DNA of 11,719 bases from Pyrodictiaceae archaeon. GTDB taxonomy: Archaea > Thermoproteota > Thermoprotei_A > Sulfolobales > Pyrodictiaceae. The translations under genes were made by a program, and so were the position numbers. Positions 1-7,112 of this stretch are shown here, piece by piece. The notes under the pieces are model-generated. The model did no database searches. It saw only the letters and a program-made list of their open reading frames with translations, and had not been told where the DNA came from. The DNA is taken from positions 1 through 11,719 of the forward strand of contig JALUFI010000154.1 of NCBI GenBank assembly GCA_027043685.1, given 5' to 3'. The number at the start of each line of letters is the position of its first letter. Position 1 is the stretch's first letter.

Positions 1-120
1 CCGGCCATAGCGGCCGGGCAACACCCGGACTCATGTCGAACCCGGAAGTTAAGCCGGCCGCGTTGGGGGTAGCTGTGGGGTCCGCGAGGCCCCGCAGCTC
101 CCCCAAGCCGGGATCGGGCC
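1..120 (+). rRNA. rrf: 5S ribosomal RNA, 5' end cut by the window edge
   Basis: This is the RNA of the large-subunit central protuberance. The core archaeal 5S signature is present: the CAACACCCGGACTCA segment at about 19-33, then TCGAACCCGGAAGTTAAGCC at 37-56. The helix IV/V arm follows (GGGGG near 65 pairing with CCCCC near 100), and the 3' strand of helix I (GGGATCGGGC) lies at about 110-119. By comparison with remembered Sulfolobus 5S RNA, only about six 5' bases are missing. The exact 3' end is uncertain by 2-3 bases. No 23S rRNA follows; whether one lies upstream cannot be seen, but an unlinked 5S gene is common in Crenarchaea. Confidence 0.93.
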
Positions 121-271
121 CTCTCGCCGCAACCGGTTGGTCCCTACCCGCTTCTCCCATATCTCCCTCCCAGGTGCCCGTCGCCCCTTGTTGGCTTCGC
201 TTGTGACGGGTTTCCCTCCTCTGCTTCCGGCCCTCTCTTGATGCTTAACCGTGAATACACCCCGTGACGTC

Positions 272-280
272 ATTATGATA
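272..280 (+). promoter_or_regulatory. Candidate TATA element for the UPF0173 hydrolase
   Basis: ATTATGATA is the only AT-rich stretch in a GC-rich spacer. A start about 25 bases downstream (near 300) would give a short leader that contains the GGAGGTG ribosome binding site. The match to a crenarchaeal TATA box is imperfect. Confidence 0.45.
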
Positions 281-308
281 GTCCCTCGTCCTGGAGCAGT
301 GCGTGGCC

Positions 309-315
309 GGAGGTG
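309..315 (+). promoter_or_regulatory. Strong Shine-Dalgarno site fixing the hydrolase start
   Basis: GGAGGTG is a near-perfect complement to the archaeal 16S rRNA 3' end (CACCTCC). It lies 8 bases before the ATG at 324, which fixes that start. Confidence 0.8.
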
Positions 316-323
316 CTTAGCCG

Positions 324-1019
324 ATGGCTTGCGTCAAGTGGCTTGGTCACTCGGCGTTCGAGGTGAGGATTGACGGGTACACAGTCCTCATCGACCCCTG
401 GCTGAGTAATCCTATGTCTCCTGTGCGTGTCGAGGACTACGACGGCAAGGTTGACCTAGTAGTCGTTACGCATGACCACGGTGACCACCTGGGCGAGGCT
501 ATAGAGATTCTGAAGAGGAATCCTAAGGCGGTGTTCGCATCTGTCTATGAGGTTGCTAACTACGTCTCCGAGCAGGTCGGGGCAAGCGAGAGGATCGTCG
601 GCGGCAACATTGGTGGCCCGCTGAGGCTTCCGGGCATTGACCTCAAGGTGATGTTCTTCCCGGCTACTCATAGCTGCAGCCGGGGCACGCCGACGGGCGT
701 GCTCATTATTGGTAATGAGGGCAGCGTCTATCATGCCGGAGACACGGGGCTTGTAGCCGAGATGGCTCTCATAGGCGAGCTATACGACGTTGATGTAGCC
801 CTTCTACCGATAGGTGGCCACTTCACTATGGATGCCTACCAGGCCGCTAAGGCGGCTGAGATGCTGCGCGCCAAGACGGTTATACCGATGCACTACAACA
901 CGTTCCCGGTGATACAGGCGGATCCAAAGGAGCTAGAGAAGTATATCCGAGAGCGCGGCCTTGACACCAAGGTGGTTATCCTGGAGCCGGGCCAGTGCTA
1001 TGAGTTCGGCAAGGCCTAG
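324..1019 (+). CDS. UPF0173-type metal-dependent hydrolase (metallo-beta-lactamase fold)
   Basis: This 231-residue protein is a full-length single-domain metallo-beta-lactamase-fold hydrolase of the type annotated UPF0173. Visible motifs, in order: the N-terminal GHSAF segment (residues 8-12) and IDPWLSNP (23-30), both typical of the family; the metal-binding THDHGDH (49-55, with H50, H52, D54, H55); H116 in PATHS; HAGDTG (137-142), which supplies the bridging Asp140; GGHFTMD (164-170); and H190 in PMHYNTFP. All metal ligands appear intact, so an active two-metal hydrolase is expected, but the family's substrate is not established to my knowledge. There is no signal peptide or membrane segment, so it is cytoplasmic. 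The ATG is preceded by a strong Shine-Dalgarno site. It is probably a single-gene transcript, since pheS downstream has its own TATA box. Confidence 0.92.
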   Translation: MACVKWLGHSAFEVRIDGYTVLIDPWLSNPMSPVRVEDYDGKVDLVVVTHDHGDHLGEAIEILKRNPKAVFASVYEVANYVSEQVGASERIVGGNIGGPLRLPGIDLKVMFFPATHSCSRGTPTGVLIIGNEGSVYHAGDTGLVAEMALIGELYDVDVALLPIGGHFTMDAYQAAKAAEMLRAKTVIPMHYNTFPVIQADPKELEKYIRERGLDTKVVILEPGQCYEFGKA

Positions 1020-1043
1020 GTCCTCCCCGAGCTCCTTCCCGGG

Positions 1044-1051
1044 TTTTATAT
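1044..1051 (+). promoter_or_regulatory. TATA box of the pheS-pheT operon
   Basis: TTTTATAT stands out in a GC-rich context between the hydrolase stop (1017-1019) and pheS. TATA spacing puts the transcription start near 1074, only about 20 bases before the proposed TTG start. That excludes the far-upstream ATG of the open frame at 961, which lies inside the hydrolase gene. Confidence 0.7.
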
Positions 1052-1095
1052 CCCCTGCTCGGCGCCCGCCCCGGTGCAGGACTGGGGGCCGGTTG

Positions 1096-2592
1096 TTGGG
1101 CTCGGTTGTCCCTGTCTCGGAGTCGGAGTACCGCCTCCTCCGCCTCCTCGCGGAGAAGGGCGTAGGGCGGGGGCGCTACAGCTCCGAGGAGCTTGCGAGG
1201 CTCCTAGGCGTTGACCGTAGCTGGGTTGAGGCTGTTGCGAGGCTCCTCGCGAGCAAGGGGCTCCTCCGCGTCGTGGAGGAGGAGCGCACCGGGTACCGGT
1301 TGACCGATGAGGCGAGGCGCTACCTCTCGGAGGGGTTCCCCGAGGAGAGGCTTGTCCGTGTCCTGGCTGAGAAGGGGGGCAGGGCTCCCCTGGGGGAGCT
1401 GCGCGGCGCCCTGGGCGAGGAGCTGCAGGTAGCTGTCTCAAACGCGGCTAGGAAGGGCTGGGTGAGGGTCAGCGGGGGCGTGGCGGAGCTACGTGTCGGC
1501 CCGGAGGAGGCGAGGGCGGAGGAGAGGCGCCTCCTAGAGAAGCTGGTGCGTGGCGAGGAGCTGGGCGAGGATGAGGCCCGTCTACTGAGGCGCCGTAGGC
1601 TCGTCGAGAGGGTCCGTGAGAGGGAGACGGTTGTCGAGGTGCCGGAGGACCCTGGGAGGCTTCTCGAGAGGGTTAGGGTTGAGATAGGCGCGCTTACGCA
1701 TGAGCTCCTCGCCTCGGGTGAGTGGAGGAGGTACAGCCTTCGCCGCTACAACGTTGCCGCTGAGCCGCCGAGGCTCCGTATTGGTAGGCTCAACTTCTTC
1801 GCGGAGTTCATAGAGCATATACGCGACGTTATGAAGGAGATGGGTTTCGTCGAGGTTGAGGCGCCTCCGGTGGAGCTGGAGTTCTGGAACTACGACGTCC
1901 TCTTCCAGCCACAGTACCATCCAGCCCGCAGCCCCCGTGACACCTTCTACTTGGCCCAGCCCGAGAAGGGTGCACTCCCTGAGGGGCTCGTGGAGAGGGT
2001 TAGGAGGGCCCACGAGGAGGGGCTCGCCGGGAGCATTGGGTGGAGGTACCGCTGGAGCCCCGAGCAGGCGGCTAGGCTGATACTCCGGAGCCACACAACC
2101 GCGGTCTCGGCCAGGGTGCTTGCCTCGAGGCCTACTCCGCCCTTCCGCTACTTCACCATAGGCAGGGTGTACCGCGTCGAGAAGATAGACGCGAAGCATC
2201 TCCCGGAGTTCCACCAGGTGGATGGGATAGCCTCCGAGGAGGGCATGGGTCTGAGGATGCTTCTCGGCATACTGGCCGAGTTCCTGGAGAGGCTCGGGTT
2301 CCGCGAGTACCGGTTCAGGCCAGCCTACTTCCCCTTCACCGAGCCCTCGGTTGAGGGATACGTCCGGATAAAGGGGCAGTGGATGGAGGTCCTCGGGGCC
2401 GGTATGTTCCGCCCCGAGATGCTCCAGGCCCTAGGCGTGGACTACCCGGTCGCGGCGTGGGGCATGGGGATAGAGAGGCTCGCAATGGCGCTCTATGGAG
2501 TCAATGACATCCGCGACCTCTACTCCAGGGACGTGGGGAGCATAGAGGAGAGGCCCGTGAGGTGGTGGATATATGCCGGTTCTCCGCTTTAG
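1096..2592 (+). CDS. pheS: Phenylalanine--tRNA ligase alpha subunit
   Basis: Catalytic subunit of the alpha2-beta2 PheRS, which charges tRNA-Phe. From the TTG at 1096 it is 498 residues, normal for archaeal/eukaryotic PheS. The N-terminal ~180 residues are Arg/Glu/Leu-rich, with winged-helix-like segments, as in the family's tRNA-binding region. The class II catalytic core follows: motif 1 region at about 241-257 (HIRDVMKEMGFVEVEAP), motif 2 at 356-377 (GRVYRVEKIDAKHLPEFHQV), the Phe-pocket FTEPS (414-418), and motif 3 at 453-464 (AAWGMGIERLAM). Start choice: the frame stays open upstream to 961, but that part is translated hydrolase DNA and lies upstream of the TATA box. TTG at 1093 or 1096 is the first usable start downstream of it, with a weak GGACTGGGGG about 8 bases before 1096. 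The stop codon lies inside pheT. Confidence 0.95.
   Translation: MGSVVPVSESEYRLLRLLAEKGVGRGRYSSEELARLLGVDRSWVEAVARLLASKGLLRVVEEERTGYRLTDEARRYLSEGFPEERLVRVLAEKGGRAPLGELRGALGEELQVAVSNAARKGWVRVSGGVAELRVGPEEARAEERRLLEKLVRGEELGEDEARLLRRRRLVERVRERETVVEVPEDPGRLLERVRVEIGALTHELLASGEWRRYSLRRYNVAAEPPRLRIGRLNFFAEFIEHIRDVMKEMGFVEVEAPPVELEFWNYDVLFQPQYHPARSPRDTFYLAQPEKGALPEGLVERVRRAHEEGLAGSIGWRYRWSPEQAARLILRSHTTAVSARVLASRPTPPFRYFTIGRVYRVEKIDAKHLPEFHQVDGIASEEGMGLRMLLGILAEFLERLGFREYRFRPAYFPFTEPSVEGYVRIKGQWMEVLGAGMFRPEMLQALGVDYPVAAWGMGIERLAMALYGVNDIRDLYSRDVGSIEERPVRWWIYAGSPL
2559..2567 (+). promoter_or_regulatory. pheT ribosome binding site inside pheS
   Basis: GAGGTGGTG within the last codons of pheS matches the anti-Shine-Dalgarno sequence and lies 5-9 bases before the pheT ATG at 2573. 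This supports translational coupling of the two subunits. Confidence 0.65.
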
Positions 2593-4234
2593 CCCTGGCC
2601 GCGTAGAGGAGGTTCTCCGCCTCCCCCTGGAGGAGGCGCTCCGCGTAGCGGAGAGGCTGAAGATAGAGGCGGAGATAGCCAGCGATGGCATGGTGGAGTT
2701 CGAGGTAGAGGTTGACCGCCCGGACATGTTCTGCCTCGAGGGAATAGCCAGGCAGGCCGACGGGCTCCTCGGCAGGGCGCGCGGGCTCCCCAAGTACGAG
2801 CTACGGGACAGCGGGTACACGGTGCGCGTCGAGGGCGACGTAGCCGTAAGGCCCTATATACTTGCAGCAGTGGTCTGGAGTGTTAATGTCGACGACGAGT
2901 ATCTCCGTGAGCTTATACAGTTCCAGGAGAAGCTCCACCTAAGCCTGGGCGGCGACAGGAGATACGTAGCAATAGGCATCCACGACCTAGACAAGCTCCC
3001 ATCGAGAACCCTCTACTACCGCCTAGAACCCATTGACGTGGTGCGCTTCACCCCGCTGGGCCATGGCGAGGAGATGAGCCTCGGAGAGGTGCTGGAGAGG
3101 ACAGAGCAGGGCGCCAAGTACGGTAGGATAGCGCTCAGCGGCCGCATGCACCCCGTGCTCTACTCCGGCGACACAGTCATCAGCGTACCCCCAGTCATAA
3201 ACGCCGAGGTAACGAGGGTCGAGCCGGGCACGAGGAACATATTCATAGACGTCACCGGGACCAACAAGAGGCTTGTCCGCGACACTCTCTACGTGCTTGC
3301 CGCCGGCCTAGCCGAGAGGAGCAAGGAGAAGACGATAGGCCTCGTAAAGGTTGAACGCCCCGAGGAGACGATAACCGAGCCAAGAATGGAGCCCCGAGGC
3401 ATGAGCCTCGAGACGCGCTACGCCTCGGCGATGCTGGGTGCAAGGCTCACAGCTGAAGAGGCTGCAGCCCACCTTGAGAGAATGAGGTTCGACGCCCGCC
3501 CCGTCGACGAGAACCTCGTAGCCGTGAAGGTGCCGGCCTACCGCATAGACATAATCCACCCCGTGGACCTCGTTGAGGAGATAATGCTGAGCATAGGCGT
3601 GGATAACCTGGCGCCCGAGCCTCCGAGGATGATGCTGCGTGGCCGCCTCCTACGCCACCGCTACTGGGAGAGGGAGGCACGGAAACTCCTAGCGGGCATG
3701 GGGTTCGTTGAAGTAGTCTCATACAGTCTCGTTGACTGCGGGAAGCAAGTCAGCATCGGAGGGGTCCGGCCCGAAGAGCTGGTGAGGCTCGCGAACCCCC
3801 TGGGCCCCGAGACAGCATGCCTACGTGCCACGCTCATCCCACAGCTACTGGAGCTAGCCGCAGCGAACCAGCACCGCATCCCGCTACGGGTCTACGAGCT
3901 CGCCGAGACGCTCCGTGCAGGCCAGGCCGGCGTAGTGGCGAGGAAGACCCTCGGCATACTAGTGATGAACGACAAAGCAGGCTACGAGGACATACAAGCA
4001 GTCGTCTATACCCTAGTCCGCCTGCTCGGCGACGAGGTAACAGAGATCAATGAGGCGAGCCACCCCTCGTTGATAGAGGGCCGCACGGCAAGGCTAAGGA
4101 CGAGGAGTGGTATAAAGGCAATCCTGGGCGAGGTCAAGCCCCAAGTGCTGGAAAAGCTCGGGATAACATACCCAGTAGCCCTAGCAGAAGTAGACTACAC
4201 CTCAATAGCTGAGAATGCTGTGCCCCGCCCCTAA
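2573..4234 (+). CDS. pheT: Phenylalanine--tRNA ligase beta subunit
   Basis: Beta subunit of PheRS, 553 residues, the usual archaeal length (bacterial forms are about 800 and carry extra domains). The N-terminal region (1-90) is followed by the B3/B4 editing domain (about 90-250, including AIGIHDLDKL at 133-142), which hydrolyses mischarged Tyr-tRNA-Phe. Next comes the B5 domain (about 275-345, including PAYRIDIIHPVDLVEEIM at 321-338), then a catalytically inactive class II-like domain (about 360-545, with FVEVVSYSL and LANPLGPE). No tRNA-binding EMAP-like or anticodon-binding domain is present, as expected for archaea. It overlaps pheS by 20 bases, with a ribosome binding site inside pheS, which fits equal subunit production. 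Confidence 0.96.
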   Translation: MPVLRFSPGRVEEVLRLPLEEALRVAERLKIEAEIASDGMVEFEVEVDRPDMFCLEGIARQADGLLGRARGLPKYELRDSGYTVRVEGDVAVRPYILAAVVWSVNVDDEYLRELIQFQEKLHLSLGGDRRYVAIGIHDLDKLPSRTLYYRLEPIDVVRFTPLGHGEEMSLGEVLERTEQGAKYGRIALSGRMHPVLYSGDTVISVPPVINAEVTRVEPGTRNIFIDVTGTNKRLVRDTLYVLAAGLAERSKEKTIGLVKVERPEETITEPRMEPRGMSLETRYASAMLGARLTAEEAAAHLERMRFDARPVDENLVAVKVPAYRIDIIHPVDLVEEIMLSIGVDNLAPEPPRMMLRGRLLRHRYWEREARKLLAGMGFVEVVSYSLVDCGKQVSIGGVRPEELVRLANPLGPETACLRATLIPQLLELAAANQHRIPLRVYELAETLRAGQAGVVARKTLGILVMNDKAGYEDIQAVVYTLVRLLGDEVTEINEASHPSLIEGRTARLRTRSGIKAILGEVKPQVLEKLGITYPVALAEVDYTSIAENAVPRP

Positions 4235-4451
4235 CACCCCCCGTCACAGAGGAGCCCGCCCTGCACGGGCCTCCGGGGGGCTCCTCAAGGCGGGGCCAGC
4301 CATGCAACATGAGGAGACCCGGAGCCCCTTCTTCTACATTCACCCGGGAACTGCTCCGAGCAAAGCCTCGCCGCCGCGGGGCTACTCGCATAAAACTAGC
4401 GGTAGTGGCCGCCCCCCGGGCCCTTCTGGGAGAGCAGGGGTAGGGGCAGCT
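4235..4451 (+). other. GC-rich spacer between pheT and tyrS with alternative pairings
   Basis: No gene is convincing here. The tyrS frame remains open upstream to 4215, but its translation is Pro/Gly/Arg-rich and unlike TyrRS. GGAGCCC occurs at 4251-4257 and again as GGAGCCCC at 4321-4328. Both can pair with the single GGGGCTCC at 4277-4284, so the two pairings exclude each other. The first arm also holds an inner GCCC/GGGC stem (4258-4261 with 4267-4270). CGGAGC (4320-4325) can alternatively pair with GCTCCG (4353-4358). No T-tract terminator follows pheT. If tyrS starts at its own TATA element, these sequences lie in the pheT 3' region rather than in the tyrS leader. Confidence 0.4.
4388..4396 (+). 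promoter_or_regulatory. Candidate TATA element of tyrS
   Basis: GCATAAAAC is the most AT-rich stretch of the pheT-tyrS gap. It would direct initiation near 4418, giving a ~35-base leader before the ATG at 4452. The fit to the TATA consensus is only moderate. Confidence 0.42.
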
Positions 4452-5549
4452 ATGGCAGGGCTCAGCCCCGAGGAGAGGTACCGCCTAATCACCAGGAACG
4501 TGGTTGAAGTCGTTACGCCTGAGGAGCTGAGAGCCAAGCTCGAGAGCGGTGAGAGGCTCAAGGGCTACCTGGGCTTCGAGCCTAGCGGCCTCTTCCACAT
4601 AGGCTGGCTTATATGGGCCTTCAAGGTGCGCGACCTAGTTGAGGCGGGCGTCGACTTCTATCTCCTAGCAGCGACCTGGCATGCATGGATAAACGACAAG
4701 CTCGGCGGCAACATGGAACTGATAAGAAAGGCGGCCCGCCATACAGTGCATGTGCTTGAAGCAATAGGGGTTGATATGAGTAAGGTAAAGCTAGTTGATG
4801 CTGATGAACTCGTCTCCGACAAGAGGTACTGGGAGATCCTCCTCCGCGTGGCAAAGCACAACACGCTTGCAAGGATAAAAAGAGCATTAACGATAATGGG
4901 TAGGCGCGCGGAGGAGGCCGAACTAGACTTCTCCAAGCTCATATACCCGGCAATGCAGGTCACAGACATATTCTACCTGGACCTTGACCTAGCCCTCGGC
5001 GGCACCGATCAGCGTAAGGCCCACATGCTCGCACGCGACACGGCGCCCAAGCTCGGATTCAAGAAGGTCATAGCGATACACACGCCCCTACTAACCGGCC
5101 TGCAGGGCATAAGGAGGATGAACGTTGAGCAAGTTGACGAGGAGACGCATGCGGTTGAGTTCAAGATGAGCAAGTCTAAGCCGGATACAGCAATATTCGT
5201 CTTTGACTCACCGGAGGAGGTTGAGAGGAAGATAATGAAGGCCTACTGCCCGGCGCGCATAACTAAGTATAACCCAATCATAGAGATAAACAAGTACATC
5301 CTATTCGCTCAGCCAGGCTTCAAGCTAGTCATCGAGAGACCGGAGAAGTACGGCGGTACGATAGTTGTTGAAAGTGTTGAGGAACTTGAAAGACTCTACA
5401 GCGAGGGTAAGATACATCCCCTGGACCTCAAGAAAGCGACAGCAAAGGCCCTAAACGAGCTGCTTGAGCCGATAAGGAGATACCTAAACACGAACAAGGA
5501 AGCTAAGGAGACCCTAGAGGAGCTAAAAAAGGCTATAATAACTCGCTAG
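4452..5549 (+). CDS. tyrS: Tyrosine--tRNA ligase, archaeal type
   Basis: Class I synthetase charging tRNA-Tyr, 365 residues from the ATG at 4452, somewhat longer than the ~306-residue Methanocaldococcus enzyme. Motifs: GFEPSGLFHIGW (41-52) contains the HIGH-type signature; YPAMQVTDIFYL (165-176) holds Y165, Q169 and D172, matching the tyrosine-binding residues known from M. jannaschii TyrRS; GGTDQRKAHMLAR (183-195); and FKMSKS (237-242). Y39 matches the other tyrosine-pocket residue. Tyr rather than Trp specificity is inferred from this pocket. Extra length lies mainly in the insert before KMSKS (about 217-236) and at the charged C-terminus. The upstream Shine-Dalgarno site is weak (GGGGCAG). 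The upstream extension of the frame is rejected as noncoding in character. Confidence 0.94.
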   Translation: MAGLSPEERYRLITRNVVEVVTPEELRAKLESGERLKGYLGFEPSGLFHIGWLIWAFKVRDLVEAGVDFYLLAATWHAWINDKLGGNMELIRKAARHTVHVLEAIGVDMSKVKLVDADELVSDKRYWEILLRVAKHNTLARIKRALTIMGRRAEEAELDFSKLIYPAMQVTDIFYLDLDLALGGTDQRKAHMLARDTAPKLGFKKVIAIHTPLLTGLQGIRRMNVEQVDEETHAVEFKMSKSKPDTAIFVFDSPEEVERKIMKAYCPARITKYNPIIEINKYILFAQPGFKLVIERPEKYGGTIVVESVEELERLYSEGKIHPLDLKKATAKALNELLEPIRRYLNTNKEAKETLEELKKAIITR

Positions 5550-5771
5550 CGCATGCATACCAATAACCCGGAGAACCTTTACGCAAGCCCCGCAGGGCTC
5601 GCCCCACGGGGCCCGGCTTACGCGGAACCCGTGTCCCCCTCAACCCGGAACCCCGGGCCCGCAGCAGAAGCGGGCCACGCTAACGAGGGTGCGTCCAGGG
5701 AGGCGGGTACCACCCGCGCGGGTGCCGCGTCCAAGAGGTAGCTAGCTGGAGAGGCGTACGGGTGGCGAGAC
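5550..5771 (+). other. Hairpin-rich spacer between tyrS and dnaG, possible leader or small RNA
   Basis: Three strong inverted repeats fall in 220 bases. At 5583-5602, GCAAGCCC/GGGCTCGC forms eight positions with one mismatch around a CGCA loop. At 5656-5676, GGCCCGC/GCGGGCC forms a perfect 7-bp stem around AGCAGAA. At 5703-5724, GCGGGT-ACC-ACCCGC-GCGGGT has one ACCCGC that can pair with either flanking GCGGGT. A weak TATA-like CCTTTACG (5576-5583) could start a transcript near 5605, which would be a ~165-base dnaG leader or a separate RNA. A 62-codon frame at 5553-5741 spans the region but is Ala/Pro/Gly-rich without recognisable features. No tRNA or box C/D signature was found. High GC makes chance stems likely. 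Confidence 0.4.
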
Positions 5772-7085
5772 TTGAAGTATCTGATCAAGGCTAGGATAGA
5801 AGTGGAGGGCCTAGTCAACAAGCATGATATTATAGGCGCTATTTTCGGGCAGACCGAGAACCTCTTCGGCGAGGAGTTTGATCTACGCGAGCTGCAGGAA
5901 CGCGGCAGGATCGGCCGCGTGCAGGTCGATATAAAGCACCAGGGGAGCCGCACAGTTGGCGAGATAACCGTTCCCTCCAACCTTGACCGTGTCGAAACAG
6001 CCCTAATAGCTGCAATGCTTGAAAGCGTTGAGAAGGTCGGCCCCTACCGCGCTAAGATACAAGTATACGATATAATCGATGTCCGTGCCGAGAAAATCAA
6101 GAAGATAGTTGAGCGTGCCAAGGAGATTCTCCGCATATGGAGCCTCGAGAAGACACCTGACCTCAAGGAGGTTCTGCGCGAGATAAGCGAGGCAGTGAAG
6201 CGCGGCGAGGTGATAAGCTACGGCCCGGAGGGCCTGCCGGCGGGCCCCGACGTCGAGAAGAGCGACGAGATAATAATAGTTGAGGGCCGCGCTGACGTAA
6301 TAAACCTGCTCCGCTACGGTTACCGCAACGTGATAGCGCTTGAGGGTGCTAGGGGTAAGATACCCGAGACAATAATCAAGCTAGCCAAGACAAAGAAAGC
6401 CATAGCGTTTGTTGACGGAGACCACGGCGGTGACTTGATACTCTGGGAGCTGCTGCGCTCAGCAGACATTGACTATGTGGCGCGCGCGCCTCCAGGCAAG
6501 GAGGTCGAAGACCTGACCGGCAAGGAGATAGCGAGGGCGCTGCGCAACCTCATCCCAGCGAAGGAGTACCGTGAGATACTGGAGCGTAAGATGAAGGGTC
6601 TAGAGAGGCCGCGGAAGGAGGCAAAGGAGGCCGCGGCGGCCCAGGCGGTGGTCCAGCCACCCAGCCCGCAGCCGGCTCCACAGCCAGCCCAGGTGGCTGA
6701 GAAGGCGCAGCAGGCAGCAGTGGCTGCGGTGGCCGCGGCCGAGAAGGCAAAGCAGCCGGTGACCCAGGTAGAGGTTGAACGCATAGAGGTGCCTCAGCAG
6801 GTTCTAGAGGAGATAAAGAAGCTGTCTGGTACCCTGGAGGCTGTACTCTACGACGAGAAGTGGAACGTCGTCGACCGTGTGCCGGTCAGGGAGGTCTACA
6901 GTCTCCTAGAGAAGATGGAGCCAGGCAAGGTCTACGCAATAGTGTATGACGGTATAGTGACGCAGCGCATGCTGGACCTCGCTGTGGAGAAGGGCGTGAA
7001 GGTCCTCATAGCGAACCGGGTGGGCTCAATAGAGAAGAGGCCAAAGGGTGTGACGATACTAACTTTCAGCGACCTAGCCTCTTAG
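5772..7085 (+). CDS. dnaG: Archaeal DnaG (TOPRIM domain, exosome-associated)
   Basis: Archaeal DnaG-type protein, 437 residues. In archaea it is a stable subunit of the RNA exosome, helping recruit substrates with poly(A) tails; primer-synthesis activity has also been reported for the family. The N-terminal domain (1-165) contains GIIGAIFGQTENLFGEEFDL-like family sequence at 20-38 and PSNLDRVETALIAAMLE (68-84). The TOPRIM domain spans about 165-255, with catalytic E171 in IIIVEGRADV and the acidic DGDHGGD (215-221). A low-complexity Ala/Gln/Pro/Lys linker (about 282-332) leads to a conserved C-terminal domain (335-437). The zinc-binding and helicase-binding domains of bacterial DnaG are absent, as expected. 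The TTG start is supported by the family-like MKYLIKARIEVEGLVNKHDI and a GGGTGG about 6 bases upstream. Confidence 0.94.
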   Translation: MKYLIKARIEVEGLVNKHDIIGAIFGQTENLFGEEFDLRELQERGRIGRVQVDIKHQGSRTVGEITVPSNLDRVETALIAAMLESVEKVGPYRAKIQVYDIIDVRAEKIKKIVERAKEILRIWSLEKTPDLKEVLREISEAVKRGEVISYGPEGLPAGPDVEKSDEIIIVEGRADVINLLRYGYRNVIALEGARGKIPETIIKLAKTKKAIAFVDGDHGGDLILWELLRSADIDYVARAPPGKEVEDLTGKEIARALRNLIPAKEYREILERKMKGLERPRKEAKEAAAAQAVVQPPSPQPAPQPAQVAEKAQQAAVAAVAAAEKAKQPVTQVEVERIEVPQQVLEEIKKLSGTLEAVLYDEKWNVVDRVPVREVYSLLEKMEPGKVYAIVYDGIVTQRMLDLAVEKGVKVLIANRVGSIEKRPKGVTILTFSDLAS

Positions 7086-7112
7086 CAGACTCCTTAAGCC
7101 ATTACCCCACCA

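Larger units (their letters stand above)
121..323 (+). other. Spacer between 5S rRNA and the hydrolase gene
   Basis: No convincing gene here. The first part is pyrimidine-rich (for example CTTCTCCCATATCTCCCTCC near 151-170 and TTTCCCTCCTCTGCTTCC near 211-228). That would suit transcript ends for the rRNA, because archaeal terminators are often simple pyrimidine or T-rich tracts. I saw no tRNA, no box C/D RNA with intact C and D boxes, and no strong hairpin. The minus-strand frame at 49-273 runs into the 5S gene and has no coding signature. Confidence 0.5.

Noticed and set aside
49..273. Minus-strand 74-codon frame across the 5S RNA and spacer
   Set aside because: It overlaps the rRNA gene and has Arg/Gly/Pro-rich noncoding composition and no recognisable domain.
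241..280. Box C/D-like sequences (TTGATGC, TATGATA) in the spacer after 5S RNA
   Set aside because: Neither matches RTGATGA exactly and no CTGA D box follows at the right distance.
961..1095. N-terminal extension of PheS to an ATG at 961
   Set aside because: It overlaps the hydrolase gene in another frame, lies upstream of the pheS TATA box, and its Ser/Pro/Arg-rich sequence is unlike PheS.
1582..2214. Minus-strand 210-codon frame opposite pheS
   Set aside because: It is a mirror of strongly coding pheS sequence in high-GC DNA. No family resemblance and no promoter.
4215..4451. N-terminal extension of TyrRS or a small upstream gene
   Set aside because: Pro/Gly/Arg/Ser-rich with no TyrRS-like character. 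The family N-terminus begins at the ATG at 4452.
4235..4451. tRNA, T-box or box C/D RNA between pheT and tyrS
   Set aside because: No T-arm GTTCRA sequence, no paired C (RTGATGA) and D (CTGA) boxes, and no T-box core on either strand by eye.
5553..5741. 62-codon plus-strand frame after tyrS
   Set aside because: It starts 3 bases after tyrS and is collinear, so it cannot be excluded, but its Ala/Pro/Gly/Ser composition, lack of motif and dense inverted repeats fit noncoding DNA better.
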